Shown piece by piece: positions 1 to 9,046 of a stretch of DNA of 64,000 bases (within the stretch, counting starts at the first letter, position 1; every line of letters starts with the position of its first letter). Under the pieces are notes generated by a model, which worked only from the letters and a program-made list of their open reading frames with translations, searched no databases and was not told the DNA's origin. Source of the DNA: Phyllobacterium sp. 628. GTDB taxonomy: Bacteria > Pseudomonadota > Alphaproteobacteria > Rhizobiales > Rhizobiaceae. The translations under genes were made by a program, and so were the position numbers. The stretch is from NCBI RefSeq assembly GCF_014189505.1, contig NZ_CP050301.1:2983501-3047500 (forward strand). The letters are read 5' to 3'.

Positions 1-819
1 GACACCGAAGGCGGTGTCCTTGGCAACATCATTCTGGCCGTGCTGAACACCAACAAGATTGCCACAACCGACCGTATTCAGCTTGGCGCAACACCGATCC
101 TGCGCAAGGCGATTACGGCAAAAGAAATCGACATTTATCCTGAATATACCGGCAACGCCGCGTTCTTCTTCGAGAAGGCCAGCGACCCTGCCTGGAAAGA
201 TGCCGCAAAGGCCTATGAGACAGCAAAAAAGCTTGATTACGATGCCAACAAGATCGTTTGGCTGACACCATCGCCTGCCAACAATACCTGGGCGATTGCC
301 GTGCGCAAGGAAGTGGCCGACGCTGAAAAGCTGAAGACACTTTCGGATTTTGGCAAATATGTCAGCAAAGGCGGCACCATCGTGCTCGCGGCGTCCTCCG
401 AATTCGTTAATTCGGCCGCCGCACTGCCGGCATTCCAGACGACTTACGGATTTACCCTGAAGTCTGACCAGTTGATCACGCTTTCGGGCGGCGACACGGC
501 AGCCACCATTGGTGCCGCAGCCAACAAGACCAATGGCGCCAATGCAGCGATGGTCTATGGCACCGATGGCGGCATTGCTCCATCCGGCCTTGTGGTTCTG
601 GACGACGACAAGGGCGTGCAGCCCGTCTACCAGCCTGCGCCGATCATCCGCGAAGCCGTTCTGAAGGAACATCCAGAGATCGAAACGCTTTTGAAGCCGG
701 TATTCGAAAAGCTTGATCTCGTAACATTGCAGGACCTCAACGGCCGCGTTCAGGTTGGCGGCGAGCCGGCGAAGGCTGTTGCCGAAGACTTTTTGAAAAA
801 GAACGGCTTCCTCAAGTAA
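1..819 (+). CDS. osmF: OsmF/YehZ-type betaine/choline-binding protein (5' partial)
   Basis: Periplasmic solute-binding protein of an OsmF/OpuAC-type quaternary-amine ABC importer. The reading frame is open from base 1, so signal peptide and start lie upstream of the window; 272 residues are visible. The segment AITAKEIDIYPEYTG and the later TDGGIAPSGLVVLDDDKGV are typical of this binding-protein family. It is followed by permease, ATPase and permease genes, the same order as E. coli yehZYXW. By family knowledge the ligand would be glycine betaine, choline or a related osmolyte; the exact ligand is not readable. The stop is 69 bases before the preferred start of the next gene, consistent with one operon. 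Confidence 0.88.
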   Translation, partial: DTEGGVLGNIILAVLNTNKIATTDRIQLGATPILRKAITAKEIDIYPEYTGNAAFFFEKASDPAWKDAAKAYETAKKLDYDANKIVWLTPSPANNTWAIAVRKEVADAEKLKTLSDFGKYVSKGGTIVLAASSEFVNSAAALPAFQTTYGFTLKSDQLITLSGGDTAATIGAAANKTNGANAAMVYGTDGGIAPSGLVVLDDDKGVQPVYQPAPIIREAVLKEHPEIETLLKPVFEKLDLVTLQDLNGRVQVGGEPAKAVAEDFLKKNGFLK

Positions 820-888
820 GCCAGACACTTGTCTGAAAACAGGGCGGGCGGGAACCCTGCCCTGTTGCAGCAAGAGGAGAGCCTGCCT

Positions 889-2046
889 GTGCGTCTGGAC
901 AAACTTGGTGTCGTGATTGCGGTGATCACCGGTTATGCCGTGACCGTGGCTCCGTTTGCCACATTCCGGGCCAACCGGATCGTGGCCGGTGAACCACAGA
1001 CATTGCTTAACTCTTTACCCGCATGGGCCGGGCCAACGCTTCTGGCGATCATAGGCATTGCTGTGCTGATCGGGCTTTTTCGCACACCCGCAACCTTTCG
1101 CCTCGCAGCCAGTTTTGCCGCGCTGATTGCCTTGTTCTTGCTCATCGGCTTGGCGGCGGAGCACCTTACGCCCGCCAACAATACCTATGCCCGCGTTTCT
1201 CCCGCGTCCGGCTTCTGGCTGCTGCTGTTTGCCTTTGCCCTGCTGGCGGCAGATGCCCTGACACGGCTGCAACCGACGCCGCTGATGCGTATCATTGTGC
1301 TCGTATTGGCAGGTGCTTTCATCGGCGGTGTTCTCGCCTCCGGCAGTTGGGACAAGCTGTCGATCCTCAAGGAATATGGTGCACGCGCCGACAGCTTCTG
1401 GACGGAGGCTGGCAAGCACATTACGCTGACGATTGGATCGCTCGTGGCTGCCGTTCTTGTCGGCATCCCGCTTGGCGTGCTCTGCCACCGCGTGCAGAAA
1501 TTGCGAGCGATTGTTTTGAACGTTCTCAACATCGTTCAGACCATCCCGTCCATCGCCCTGTTCGGCATCCTGATTGCGCCGCTTGGCTGGATTGCCGCCC
1601 ATGTGCCCGGCGCGGCTGAAATCGGCATCAAGGGTATCGGCATGGCTCCGGCCTTTGTCGCTCTGTTCCTCTATTCGCTGCTGCCTGTTGTGGCCAATAC
1701 GGTGGTCGGTCTTGCAGGCGTGCCAAGCGGGGCCAATGATGCCGCGCGCGGCGTCGGCATGACGGAACGGCAGCGCCTGTTCAAGGTAGAGTTTCCACTG
1801 GCCTTTCCGGTGATCCTGACGGGCGTGCGTATTGTACTGGTGCAGAACATTGGCCTTGCCACCATTGCCGCGCTGATTGGCGGCGGCGGCTTCGGTGTCT
1901 TTGTGTTTCAGGGTATCGGGCAGACCGCCATGGATCTCGTGCTGCTCGGGGCTGTTCCCACTGTTTTGCTCGCATTTGCCGCCGCAACCATTCTGGATGC
2001 AGCCGTTGAATTGAGTTCACCATCCCACTCGAGGACATCCGCATGA
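889..2046 (+). CDS. yehY: Betaine/choline ABC importer permease, YehY-like
   Basis: Inner-membrane permease, 385 residues from the GTG at 889. That start is preferred over an in-frame TTG at 829 because AGGAGA at 875-880 sits 8 bases before it. The N-terminal half is a run of hydrophobic segments beyond the core transporter fold, as in YehY. The C-terminal half is a MetI-type permease domain with the EAA-like cytoplasmic loop AARGVGMTERQRL that contacts the ATPase. The 3' end overlaps the ATPase gene by four bases (ATGA), implying translational coupling. Confidence 0.85.
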   Translation: MRLDKLGVVIAVITGYAVTVAPFATFRANRIVAGEPQTLLNSLPAWAGPTLLAIIGIAVLIGLFRTPATFRLAASFAALIALFLLIGLAAEHLTPANNTYARVSPASGFWLLLFAFALLAADALTRLQPTPLMRIIVLVLAGAFIGGVLASGSWDKLSILKEYGARADSFWTEAGKHITLTIGSLVAAVLVGIPLGVLCHRVQKLRAIVLNVLNIVQTIPSIALFGILIAPLGWIAAHVPGAAEIGIKGIGMAPAFVALFLYSLLPVVANTVVGLAGVPSGANDAARGVGMTERQRLFKVEFPLAFPVILTGVRIVLVQNIGLATIAALIGGGGFGVFVFQGIGQTAMDLVLLGAVPTVLLAFAAATILDAAVELSSPSHSRTSA

Positions 2047-2984
2047 TCGAAATCGAGAACATCACCAAGCGTTATGGTGCAGCAACCGTCGTCAACGATG
2101 TGTCGCTTGTCGTTGAGCCTCGCACGGTCACTGTGATCGTCGGCACTTCAGGCTCCGGCAAAACAACGCTGATGCGCATGATCAACCGGCTGGTGGAACC
2201 GACGTCGGGCATCATCAAGCTTGACGGCGAAGACAATCGCTCCCTGCCCGGACACGAGCTGCGCCGGCGCATTGGCTACGCCATTCAGGGGCATGGTCTG
2301 TTTCCGCACCGCACTGTGGCGCAAAACATCGCCATCGTACCGGTATTGCTCGGCTGGGATAAAGCGAAGATCGACAAACGTGTTGAAGAACTGCTGTCGC
2401 TATTCCAGCTCGATCCGACAATTTTTGGCCCGCGCTATCCGCATGAACTGTCTGGGGGCCAGCAGCAGCGTATCGGCGTTGCCCGGGCGCTGGCAGCCGA
2501 ACCGAACGTCCTGTTGATGGATGAGCCATTCGGCGCATTGGACCCGGTGATCCGTTCCAAGGCGCAGGAAGACCTGCTTTCCATTCAAAAGCGCTTCGGC
2601 ACGACCATCATTCTTGTCACTCACGACATGGAAGAAGCCATCCACCTTGGTCACAAGATCGCTGTGATGGATGGCGGCAATTTGCTCCAATATGCAACGC
2701 CGGCGGAAATTCTCGCCAATCCGGCAACGGATTTTGTCGCCACGCTGGTTGGCACCGGAGACCGGCCTTTCCGCTTTCTCTCACTCAATTCCACCGGTGA
2801 TGCGGTGGAGCCCGGTAATGCGGAGGGCGAAGCCATTCCGGCATCTGCCTCGCAGCGCGATGCGCTGGCCGAGCTTCTCTGGTCGGGCCGTCCCGCCCTG
2901 CCCGTCATCAACGAAGCAGGCAAGGCCATCGGACGCGTCACTGTCGAAGGTCTGGTGAAACGCGCATCAAGGCCAGCCGCATGA
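2043..2984 (+). CDS. yehX: Betaine/choline ABC importer ATPase, YehX-like
   Basis: ATP-hydrolysing subunit, 313 residues. Walker A GTSGSGKT is at residues 34-41, the ABC signature LSGGQ at 136-140, Walker B LLMDEP at 157-162, and the switch histidine lies in VTHDMEEA. The C-terminal 50 or so residues (SGRPALPVINEAGKAIG) resemble a CBS motif, as in quaternary-amine importers of the OpuA/ProV type where CBS domains sense ionic strength; that role is inferred here. The start overlaps the upstream permease gene and the stop overlaps the next permease gene, each by four bases. Confidence 0.88.
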   Translation: MIEIENITKRYGAATVVNDVSLVVEPRTVTVIVGTSGSGKTTLMRMINRLVEPTSGIIKLDGEDNRSLPGHELRRRIGYAIQGHGLFPHRTVAQNIAIVPVLLGWDKAKIDKRVEELLSLFQLDPTIFGPRYPHELSGGQQQRIGVARALAAEPNVLLMDEPFGALDPVIRSKAQEDLLSIQKRFGTTIILVTHDMEEAIHLGHKIAVMDGGNLLQYATPAEILANPATDFVATLVGTGDRPFRFLSLNSTGDAVEPGNAEGEAIPASASQRDALAELLWSGRPALPVINEAGKAIGRVTVEGLVKRASRPAA

Positions 2985-3733
2985 AGCTGCGCTTCCCGAC
3001 CATTCTGCGGCTGCTGGTGTTTGCCCTGCTGATTGTCTTTCTGATCAGACCGGAATGGTTTGCATCGGTGTTTCGTCCGCTGACGGAAAATAATGCACCG
3101 GCGATTTACAATCAGGGCAGCTTGCTCACCCTGACCTTGTTGCATTTGCGCACGGTGGCGATTGCAACGGCCGGAGCAACTGTTGTGGCGATTGCTCTCG
3201 CCATTCTGGTTACGCGGCCAATCGGCGCGGAATTCCTGCCATTGTCGCGCAGCCTCGTGAATATCGGCCAGACATTCCCGCCTGTCGCCGTGTTGGCGCT
3301 TGCGGTGCCTGCTGTCGGTTTTGGCGAAAAGCCGACACTGATCGCGCTATTTCTTTACGGCCTGCTGCCGATCTTCGAGAATTCGCTGACGGGCCTCACC
3401 ACCCTGCCACCGACTGTCACCGATGCCGCGCGCGGTGTCGGCATGACCGGCTGGCAGCGATTGATCAAAGTAGAGCTGCCACTGGCAATGCCAATCATCC
3501 TGGCAGGTATTCGCCTGTCCGTGGTGATCAATCTGGCGACAGCAACCATCGGTTCAACCGTCGCGGCGAAAACCTTGGGTGAAGTGATCATTGCTGGGCT
3601 GCAATCCAATAATCTCGCTTTCGTGCTGCAGGGCGGCCTGATCGTCGGTATTCTCGCCGTCATGATTTATGACGGCATGTCCGCGATAGAAAAGTTCATA
3701 GCCAAGCGTACGGGGCTGGTACAACAGACCTGA
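2981..3733 (+). CDS. yehW: Betaine/choline ABC importer second permease, YehW-like
   Basis: Second integral membrane subunit, 250 residues, a single MetI-type permease domain with about five or six membrane segments. The EAA loop reads AARGVGMTGWQRLIKVELP and closely matches that of the first permease, so the two probably form a heterodimeric channel. The start codon overlaps the ATPase stop (ATGA). It is the last gene of the four-gene importer operon; no strong hairpin was noticed in the 71 bases before the next gene. Confidence 0.86.
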   Translation: MKLRFPTILRLLVFALLIVFLIRPEWFASVFRPLTENNAPAIYNQGSLLTLTLLHLRTVAIATAGATVVAIALAILVTRPIGAEFLPLSRSLVNIGQTFPPVAVLALAVPAVGFGEKPTLIALFLYGLLPIFENSLTGLTTLPPTVTDAARGVGMTGWQRLIKVELPLAMPIILAGIRLSVVINLATATIGSTVAAKTLGEVIIAGLQSNNLAFVLQGGLIVGILAVMIYDGMSAIEKFIAKRTGLVQQT

Positions 3734-3804
3734 CATTCCCATCTCAGTTGATACGGCACCCGCATTCCTCCCCGCGGAAGCTGCTTCACGGAAGGACATA
3801 AGTG

Positions 3805-5127
3805 ATGAGCAAGACACGCAAGCTGCATCTTGGCGCTTTCATGCGGCCTGTCAGCATCCACACCGGAGCCTGGCGCTATCCCGGTGCCTATCCCGATGCC
3901 AACTTCAATTTCGCCCATCTGAAGCGTTTTGCCCAGACGCTGGAGCGTGGCAAGTTCGATGCGTTTTTCATGGCTGATCACCTTGCAGTGCTGAACATGC
4001 CAGTCGAAGCCCTCAAGCGCAGCCATACGGTGACCTCGTTCGAGCCCTTCACACTGCTTTCCGCCTTGGCGGGCGCGACAGAGCATATTGGTCTGATTGC
4101 CACCGCTTCGACCACTTTTGACGAGCCCTATCATATTGCGCGCCGCTTTGCCTCACTCGACCATATCAGCGGCGGGCGGGCCGGATGGAACATTGTCACC
4201 ACGTCCAACCCGGATGCGGCGCTGAATTTTGGTCTGGAAGACCATATGGAACATGACCAGCGCTATCGGCGGGCGCGTGAGTTCTACGATGTGGTTACGG
4301 GCCTATGGGACAGCTTCGCCGATGACGCCTTTACCCGCGACGCCGAAAGCGGGCTGTATTTCGACCCGGAACGGATGCATGTGCTTGACCATAAGGGCGA
4401 GTTTCTGTCTGTGCGCGGCCCTCTCAACATCGCCCGTCCAGTGCAGGGATGGCCGGTTATCGTGCAGGCTGGATCGTCCGATCCGGGCCGCCAGCTGGCG
4501 GCAGAGACAGCTGAACTGGTGTTCGCCGCTCCGGCAAATCTTGCCGATGGCCAGAGCCTTTATGCCGATATCCGTGCCCGTATGGACAAAATCGGCCGCC
4601 CGCATAGCCATCTCAAAATCCTGCCCGGTGCCTTCGTCGTGGTTGGTGATACGGTTGAGGAAGCGCAGGCCAAGCGCGCGCATCTCGATAGTCTGGTGCA
4701 TTACGCCAATGCCATCGGTTCCCTGTCGATTGCGCTGGGGCAGGATGCGTCAAAATTCGATCCTGATGGCCCGCTGCCGGATATCACCGACACCAACGCA
4801 AGCAAGAGCGGTCTGGAACGCGCGGTCAATATGGCACGGCGCGAGAACCTGACCGTGCGCCAGCTGGCGCAGCGGCTTGGCGGCTATTCCGGTCTTGCCT
4901 TTGTCGGCACGCCGTCAACCATTGCTGATCAGATGCAGGAATGGCTGGAAACCGATGGCTCGGATGGCTTCAACGTCATGTTCCCCTATCTGCCGGGCGG
5001 TCTGGATGACTTTGTCGAAAAGGTGGTGCCGGAATTGCAGCGGCGCGGCATTTTCCGTCACGACTATGAAGGCACCACCTTGCGGGAAAATCTCGGTCTG
5101 GAGAGGCCAGCCCACCGCTTCTTTTAA
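3805..5127 (+). CDS. LLM-class flavin-dependent monooxygenase, NtaA/SnaA/DszA family
   Basis: Flavin-dependent monooxygenase of the bacterial luciferase-like superfamily, 440 residues from ATG 3805; AAGGA at 3792-3796 fits this start, and a GTG directly before it is the only alternative. It opens with LHLGAFMRPVSIHTGAWRYP and has FDAFFMADHLA and the FMN-binding stretch SGGRAGWNIVTTSNPDAA, hallmarks of the nitrilotriacetate/dibenzothiophene-sulfone monooxygenase group. These enzymes use FMNH2 from a separate reductase. The substrate cannot be read. The gene converges on a methionine-type importer with overlapping stop codons, which hints at an organosulfur or amine substrate (inference). No reductase gene is adjacent. 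Confidence 0.85.
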   Translation: MSKTRKLHLGAFMRPVSIHTGAWRYPGAYPDANFNFAHLKRFAQTLERGKFDAFFMADHLAVLNMPVEALKRSHTVTSFEPFTLLSALAGATEHIGLIATASTTFDEPYHIARRFASLDHISGGRAGWNIVTTSNPDAALNFGLEDHMEHDQRYRRAREFYDVVTGLWDSFADDAFTRDAESGLYFDPERMHVLDHKGEFLSVRGPLNIARPVQGWPVIVQAGSSDPGRQLAAETAELVFAAPANLADGQSLYADIRARMDKIGRPHSHLKILPGAFVVVGDTVEEAQAKRAHLDSLVHYANAIGSLSIALGQDASKFDPDGPLPDITDTNASKSGLERAVNMARRENLTVRQLAQRLGGYSGLAFVGTPSTIADQMQEWLETDGSDGFNVMFPYLPGGLDDFVEKVVPELQRRGIFRHDYEGTTLRENLGLERPAHRFF

Positions 5128-5780
5128 GCGCGGTGATCGAGCCGCTTCACCAGCCTGTCTCCGGCCCACTGGATGCCGCAGACAAGGATGATGAGCACGA
5201 TGACGACCGCAATCATGATCGAGGTTTCAAAACGCTGGTAGCCGTAGCGGATCGCAAGATCACCCAAACCGCCTGCGCCGATGGCACCAGCCATGGCGGA
5301 AGCGCCGATCAGGGTAACGAGTGTGACGGTGAAACCCGCGACGATGCCCGGTAACGCTTCCGGCACCAGAACTTCACGGATGATGGTCCAGCGATTACCA
5401 CCCATGGCGCGCGCGGCTTCAATCAGCCCGCGATCCACCTCGCGCAGCGACACTTCGGCGAGGCGCGCATAATAGGGCGTTGCGCCGATCGACAGCGGAA
5501 CGATGGCCGCCCATGTACCGATGGATGTGCCGACAATCAGGCGCGTCAACGGGATCAATGCCACCAGCAGGATGATAAACGGCACCGAGCGGAACGCATT
5601 GATAACAGCGCCAAGGATGCTGTTGATCCAAGGATTGGGCGCGATACCACCCCGGTCTGTCGCCACCAGCGCCAGACCAAGCGGCAATCCCGCCGCGAGC
5701 GAGATGAGCCCCGAAGCGCCGGTCATCAGAAGTGTTTCCCAGACCGATTGGATGAGAAGATCAAGCATTGCTGGCGACAT
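5124..5780 (-). CDS. metI: Methionine ABC importer permease MetI
   Basis: Inner-membrane permease of the D/L-methionine uptake family, about 218 residues. The N-terminal stretch LLIQSVWETLLMTGASGLIS, the EAA loop AARAMGGNRWTIIREVLVPEA and the GAGGLGDLAIRYGYQRF segment are characteristic of MetI. I place the start at the ATG ending at 5780; another ATG ends at 5768 and a TTG at 5786. The 5' end overlaps the metN stop, indicating coupling. Its stop overlaps the stop of the convergent monooxygenase gene by two bases, so the two transcripts are antisense at their ends. Confidence 0.88.
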   Translation of the reverse strand: MSPAMLDLLIQSVWETLLMTGASGLISLAAGLPLGLALVATDRGGIAPNPWINSILGAVINAFRSVPFIILLVALIPLTRLIVGTSIGTWAAIVPLSIGATPYYARLAEVSLREVDRGLIEAARAMGGNRWTIIREVLVPEALPGIVAGFTVTLVTLIGASAMAGAIGAGGLGDLAIRYGYQRFETSIMIAVVIVLIILVCGIQWAGDRLVKRLDHRA

Positions 5781-6822
5781 AACCAAGTACCTCTATACGG
5801 GCCGTGCGGGCCTCAAGAAATTGAATGACTGTTTGAGCACCGGCGACGGGAACCGCGAGATAGAGCCGGGCGACTGCCTGGTTCTGCACATGATCAACGC
5901 CGCCGTGCAGAAGGCGGAAAGCACCCGGCAACTCCGCCAGCAATGTGCCCTGCGCGGCCGCACCTGCCAGATCAACACCAAGCACCGCATCACCAGCGGG
6001 CTCGGCGGACAACGTTTTGGCGATATGTGCCGGAAGTTGCGGGCGAATACCGGCAAGGAGACTTTTGGTGATCTCCGCCTTCGGATCAGCAAACACCGAC
6101 CAGACGGGCCCCTGCTCGACAATCCGCCCGGCATCAATGACGGCCACACGGTCGGCAATGGTGCGCACCACTTCCATCTCATGGGTAATCAGCAGAATGG
6201 TAAGGCCGAGCTTCTCATTGATATCTTTAAGCAGCGCCAGAATGGAACGGGTTGTTTCCGGATCGAGCGCCGATGTGGCTTCATCTGAAAGCAGCAAGGC
6301 CGGACGCGCCGCCAATGCGCGCGCAATACCGACACGTTGCTTCTGCCCGCCAGACAATGATGAGGGATAGGCTTTGGCCTTATCGGAAAGCCCGACCAGT
6401 TCCAGCAATTCCCGCGCCCGCTTCAGCCGTTCGGTTCTGGGGCGTCCTTCAATTTTCAAGGGGAGAGCAACATTCTCCTCCACTGTCTTGGCCGATAAAA
6501 GATTGAAGTGCTGAAAGATCATGCCGATGCGGCGGCGCAAGGGTTGCAGCTCGCGTTCATCCAGCCCGGTAATCTGCCTGCCCTCAACCAAAATCGAACC
6601 GGAATCCGGCCGTTCGAGCCCGTTGAGGCAGCGGATCAAGGTGGATTTTCCTGCACCGCTACGGCCAATAATGCCAAGGATTTCACCCTTACGGACGCTG
6701 AGCGAGACACCATCCAGTGCTGGCGTGGTGCCAAAATGCCGTTTGACATTCTCAAGCCGGACGACATCGATATCAGCGGTGACAGCAGCAATTCCGCCAG
6801 GAACGGAGACATGCGAATTCAT
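5761..6822 (-). CDS. metN: Methionine ABC importer ATPase MetN
   Basis: ATPase subunit, 353 residues from the ATG at 6822 (MNSHVSV), chosen because GAAGGG lies just upstream; the frame stays open to 6894. Walker A GRSGAGKS is near residues 53-60, followed by the signature LSGGQKQR, Walker B LLSDEATSALD and the switch histidine in LITHEMEVV. A C-terminal region of about 80 residues corresponds to the NIL regulatory domain that in E. coli MetN binds methionine and shuts the transporter down (family knowledge). It lies between metQ and metI in one operon. Confidence 0.9.
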   Translation of the reverse strand: MNSHVSVPGGIAAVTADIDVVRLENVKRHFGTTPALDGVSLSVRKGEILGIIGRSGAGKSTLIRCLNGLERPDSGSILVEGRQITGLDERELQPLRRRIGMIFQHFNLLSAKTVEENVALPLKIEGRPRTERLKRARELLELVGLSDKAKAYPSSLSGGQKQRVGIARALAARPALLLSDEATSALDPETTRSILALLKDINEKLGLTILLITHEMEVVRTIADRVAVIDAGRIVEQGPVWSVFADPKAEITKSLLAGIRPQLPAHIAKTLSAEPAGDAVLGVDLAGAAAQGTLLAELPGAFRLLHGGVDHVQNQAVARLYLAVPVAGAQTVIQFLEARTARIEVLGYVASNA

Positions 6823-6938
6823 CTGTTTTCCCTTCGAACAGGTGCACACAATCGCACCCGCTTCAACCACGAAGGCGGTCCGCCGCATCTTCATGCCGCG
6901 AACCGCCTTGTTATATGTGCATTGTTTTCAGTGCGTTA

Positions 6939-7784
6939 TCAGTAAGCGCTGATACCCGTACCTTTGTAGACACGGTCGAATTCGGCTTTGACCTTGTCAT
7001 TCTGGTAGGCAGAAACGAGGGTTTTTACCCAGGCTTCTTTTTCCTGACCGGCCTTCACAGCGATGAAGTTGCGGTATGGATTGTCATCGATCTTTTCCTG
7101 AGCGATGCGGTTTGCCGGGGTAAGACCGCTCTTCAGCGCCCAGTCCGTGTTGACCACAGCGGCATCCAGGTCTTCGACCGAGCGCCCGACAATGCCCGCA
7201 TCCAATTCCTTGATCTTCACCTTCTTCGGGTTTTCAACGATATCCGCCGTTGTTGCCAGAATGCCGGTATCGGGCTTGAGCTTGATCACACCTTGATCCT
7301 GAAGAACCCGCAAAGCGCGGCCCTCGTTGGATGGATCGTTTGGCACACCAATGACAGCGCCTGCCGGAAGCTCGGCGATCTTGGTGAACTTCTTGGAATA
7401 GAGGCCGATTGGCCAGACACCGGTATAGCCGACCGGCACGATGTGATAGCCCTGCGTTTTGATCTGATTGTCGAGGTAAGGCTTGTGCTGGAAGGCATTG
7501 GCGTCGAGATCGCCGCGCTCCAGCGCTTCGTTCGGCTGGGTGTAATCATTGAAGACGACAGTTTGAATCTTCAGGCCGTTCTTGGCCGCTTCTGCCGTTA
7601 CGATCTTCCAGACGTCTTCGTCTTCACCGCTGATAATGCCGACCTTGATCGACTTGTCGGCGGCAAAGGAAGACTGCGGAGCGGCAAAGCTTGCAAGCGT
7701 GATGGCTGAGGCAAGCAAGGCGAACAGGGCTGCGCGCCGGGTAATTCTCCAGTTTTTTGAATGGTTTTCCGTGGTTTTAGTCAT
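6939..7784 (-). CDS. metQ: Methionine-binding protein MetQ/NlpA family
   Basis: Periplasmic binding protein of the NlpA/MetQ family, 281 residues from the ATG at 7784. The start is followed by a signal peptide with a twin-arginine-like ITRRAALFALLASA and likely cleavage after SFAA; there is no lipobox cysteine, so it is probably soluble. Family signatures include VGIISGEDEDVW, the FNDYTQPNEAL and DLDANAFQHKPYLDNQ segments and VIGVPNDPSNEGRAL. The frame runs further upstream to 7871, but only the 7784 start gives a signal peptide at the N-terminus. First gene of metQ-metN-metI. Confidence 0.88.
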   Translation of the reverse strand: MTKTTENHSKNWRITRRAALFALLASAITLASFAAPQSSFAADKSIKVGIISGEDEDVWKIVTAEAAKNGLKIQTVVFNDYTQPNEALERGDLDANAFQHKPYLDNQIKTQGYHIVPVGYTGVWPIGLYSKKFTKIAELPAGAVIGVPNDPSNEGRALRVLQDQGVIKLKPDTGILATTADIVENPKKVKIKELDAGIVGRSVEDLDAAVVNTDWALKSGLTPANRIAQEKIDDNPYRNFIAVKAGQEKEAWVKTLVSAYQNDKVKAEFDRVYKGTGISAY

Positions 7785-8119
7785 GATCTGGCCCCCGTAG
7801 GCAGTGTTAAACTTCAAGAAAGAAACGCCTTGTTTCATCCGGATATTCGTCAATGCACAAAGTTTCAGCAAAGGATGATGATCTTTTGTGCAGTGCAGCA
7901 GGCGAATAACCTTTCAACAAACCGCGAAACGGGAGATCGAATTTTCCAGAAGCCGGCGAAAGGACAAAACAGCTCCAATCACGTGCGGCTTTGGCTGTTT
8001 TCAATGGCGCTGTGACGGGAGAAAATATATGCCTTGAGGTGGTCATGCAGCGGCCAGCCCACCCTGCCCGCCCACCTCTGCCCGCCGCGAACTGAAACTT
8101 TGTCACGCACGGATATCCC
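7785..8119. other. Divergent intergenic region between metQ and the CMD-VOC gene
   Basis: 335 bases between divergent starts, so promoters for both genes should lie here. I see no coding region. The only clear structure is the inverted repeat at 7854-7892. I looked for a SAM-II-like element upstream of metQ and did not find a convincing one by eye. Confidence 0.5.
7854..7892 (-). promoter_or_regulatory. Inverted repeat in the metQ leader
   Basis: TGCACAAA at 7854-7861 and TTTGTGCA at 7885-7892 form perfect 8-base arms separated by 23 bases, about 70 bases upstream of the metQ start. It could be an RNA stem in the 5' leader of the importer mRNA or a spaced operator. No run of T follows, so it is not a simple terminator. 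Function not established. Confidence 0.35.
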
Positions 8120-9046
8120 ATGAGCCGCATTTCTCAGATTGTGTATGAACAGGCATCGCCGGAGGCTCGCGCCGAGCACGACCGCGAGTTGCAACTGCGC
8201 GGCCGCATGACGAACATGAAACGCATCATGCTGCACTCACCCGTGGCGCACCGCATTTATGCGGAATGGTTCACTCTGCGCGAGCAATTGCGCCCAGCCA
8301 TTCCCGATCACGCAATCTGGCTTTTGTCGCTGGCTATCTCGAAGGCAAGCCACGCCGACATTCCCGTCACATTCTTTCGCCGCGCCCTGATTGATTCCGG
8401 CTTGCAGCCTGAGACCATCATTCCCAACGATGACGAGACGGTCCTGATGGATTTCGGCAAGGCAATTGTCGCGGATTCCAAAGCTATACCAGAGCGTTTA
8501 TGGGAGCGGCTGGCAGCGCGCTATGACGAGCCTACACTGGTCAACCTTGTTGCCTTTGCCGGGATCATGATCGCAACGACCGTCTTCACCAATGTTGTAG
8601 AAGTTGAACTGGACACAGAACTCGAATCCTACCGCGAGCCCAAACCCGCCAAGAATACGGTTTATATCAATCATATAGACCATCTGGTTCTGACGGTCGA
8701 AAGCATCGAGCGGACCTGCACGTTTTACGCTGACGCACTTGGTATGATGGTGGAAACCTTTGGTCAGGACCGCAAGGCGCTGCGTTTCGGCAACCAGAAG
8801 ATCAACCTGCATCAGGCGGGCCATGAATTCGAGCCCAAGGCAAAAGCACCAACGCCTGGCTCCGGCGATCTATGCTTCATCACGGCAACACCGCTGGAGA
8901 GCGTCATTGCTCACCTCGGTGCACTGGATATTGTCATTGAGGAAGGCCCTGTCGCCCGTACCGGTGCAACAGGGCCTCTCCGATCAATCTACATCCGCGA
9001 TCCCGACTACAATCTGGTCGAGATCGCGAATATTGAGGCGAGCTAA
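8120..9046 (+). CDS. Carboxymuconolactone-decarboxylase-like / VOC glyoxalase fusion
   Basis: 308 residues with two domains in one uninterrupted frame. Residues about 1-175 are helical and resemble the carboxymuconolactone decarboxylase/AhpD fold (VAHRIYAEWFTLREQL, then ISKASHADIPVTFF), without the CxxC of AhpD peroxidases. Residues about 180-305 are a vicinal-oxygen-chelate domain of the glyoxalase/GLOD5 type: INHIDHLVLTVESIERTC, FYADALGM, INLHQAG and a final YIRDPDYNLVEIANI carrying the usual metal-binding His and Glu. This suggests a metal-dependent isomerase, lyase or dioxygenase acting on the product of the first domain. It converges on the MFS gene with overlapping stops. Substrate unknown. 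Confidence 0.72.
   Translation: MSRISQIVYEQASPEARAEHDRELQLRGRMTNMKRIMLHSPVAHRIYAEWFTLREQLRPAIPDHAIWLLSLAISKASHADIPVTFFRRALIDSGLQPETIIPNDDETVLMDFGKAIVADSKAIPERLWERLAARYDEPTLVNLVAFAGIMIATTVFTNVVEVELDTELESYREPKPAKNTVYINHIDHLVLTVESIERTCTFYADALGMMVETFGQDRKALRFGNQKINLHQAGHEFEPKAKAPTPGSGDLCFITATPLESVIAHLGALDIVIEEGPVARTGATGPLRSIYIRDPDYNLVEIANIEAS

Noticed and set aside
7785..8119. SAM riboswitch upstream of metQ
   Set aside because: No SAM-I, SAM-II or SAM-V signature could be matched by eye; only the spaced inverted repeat remains.
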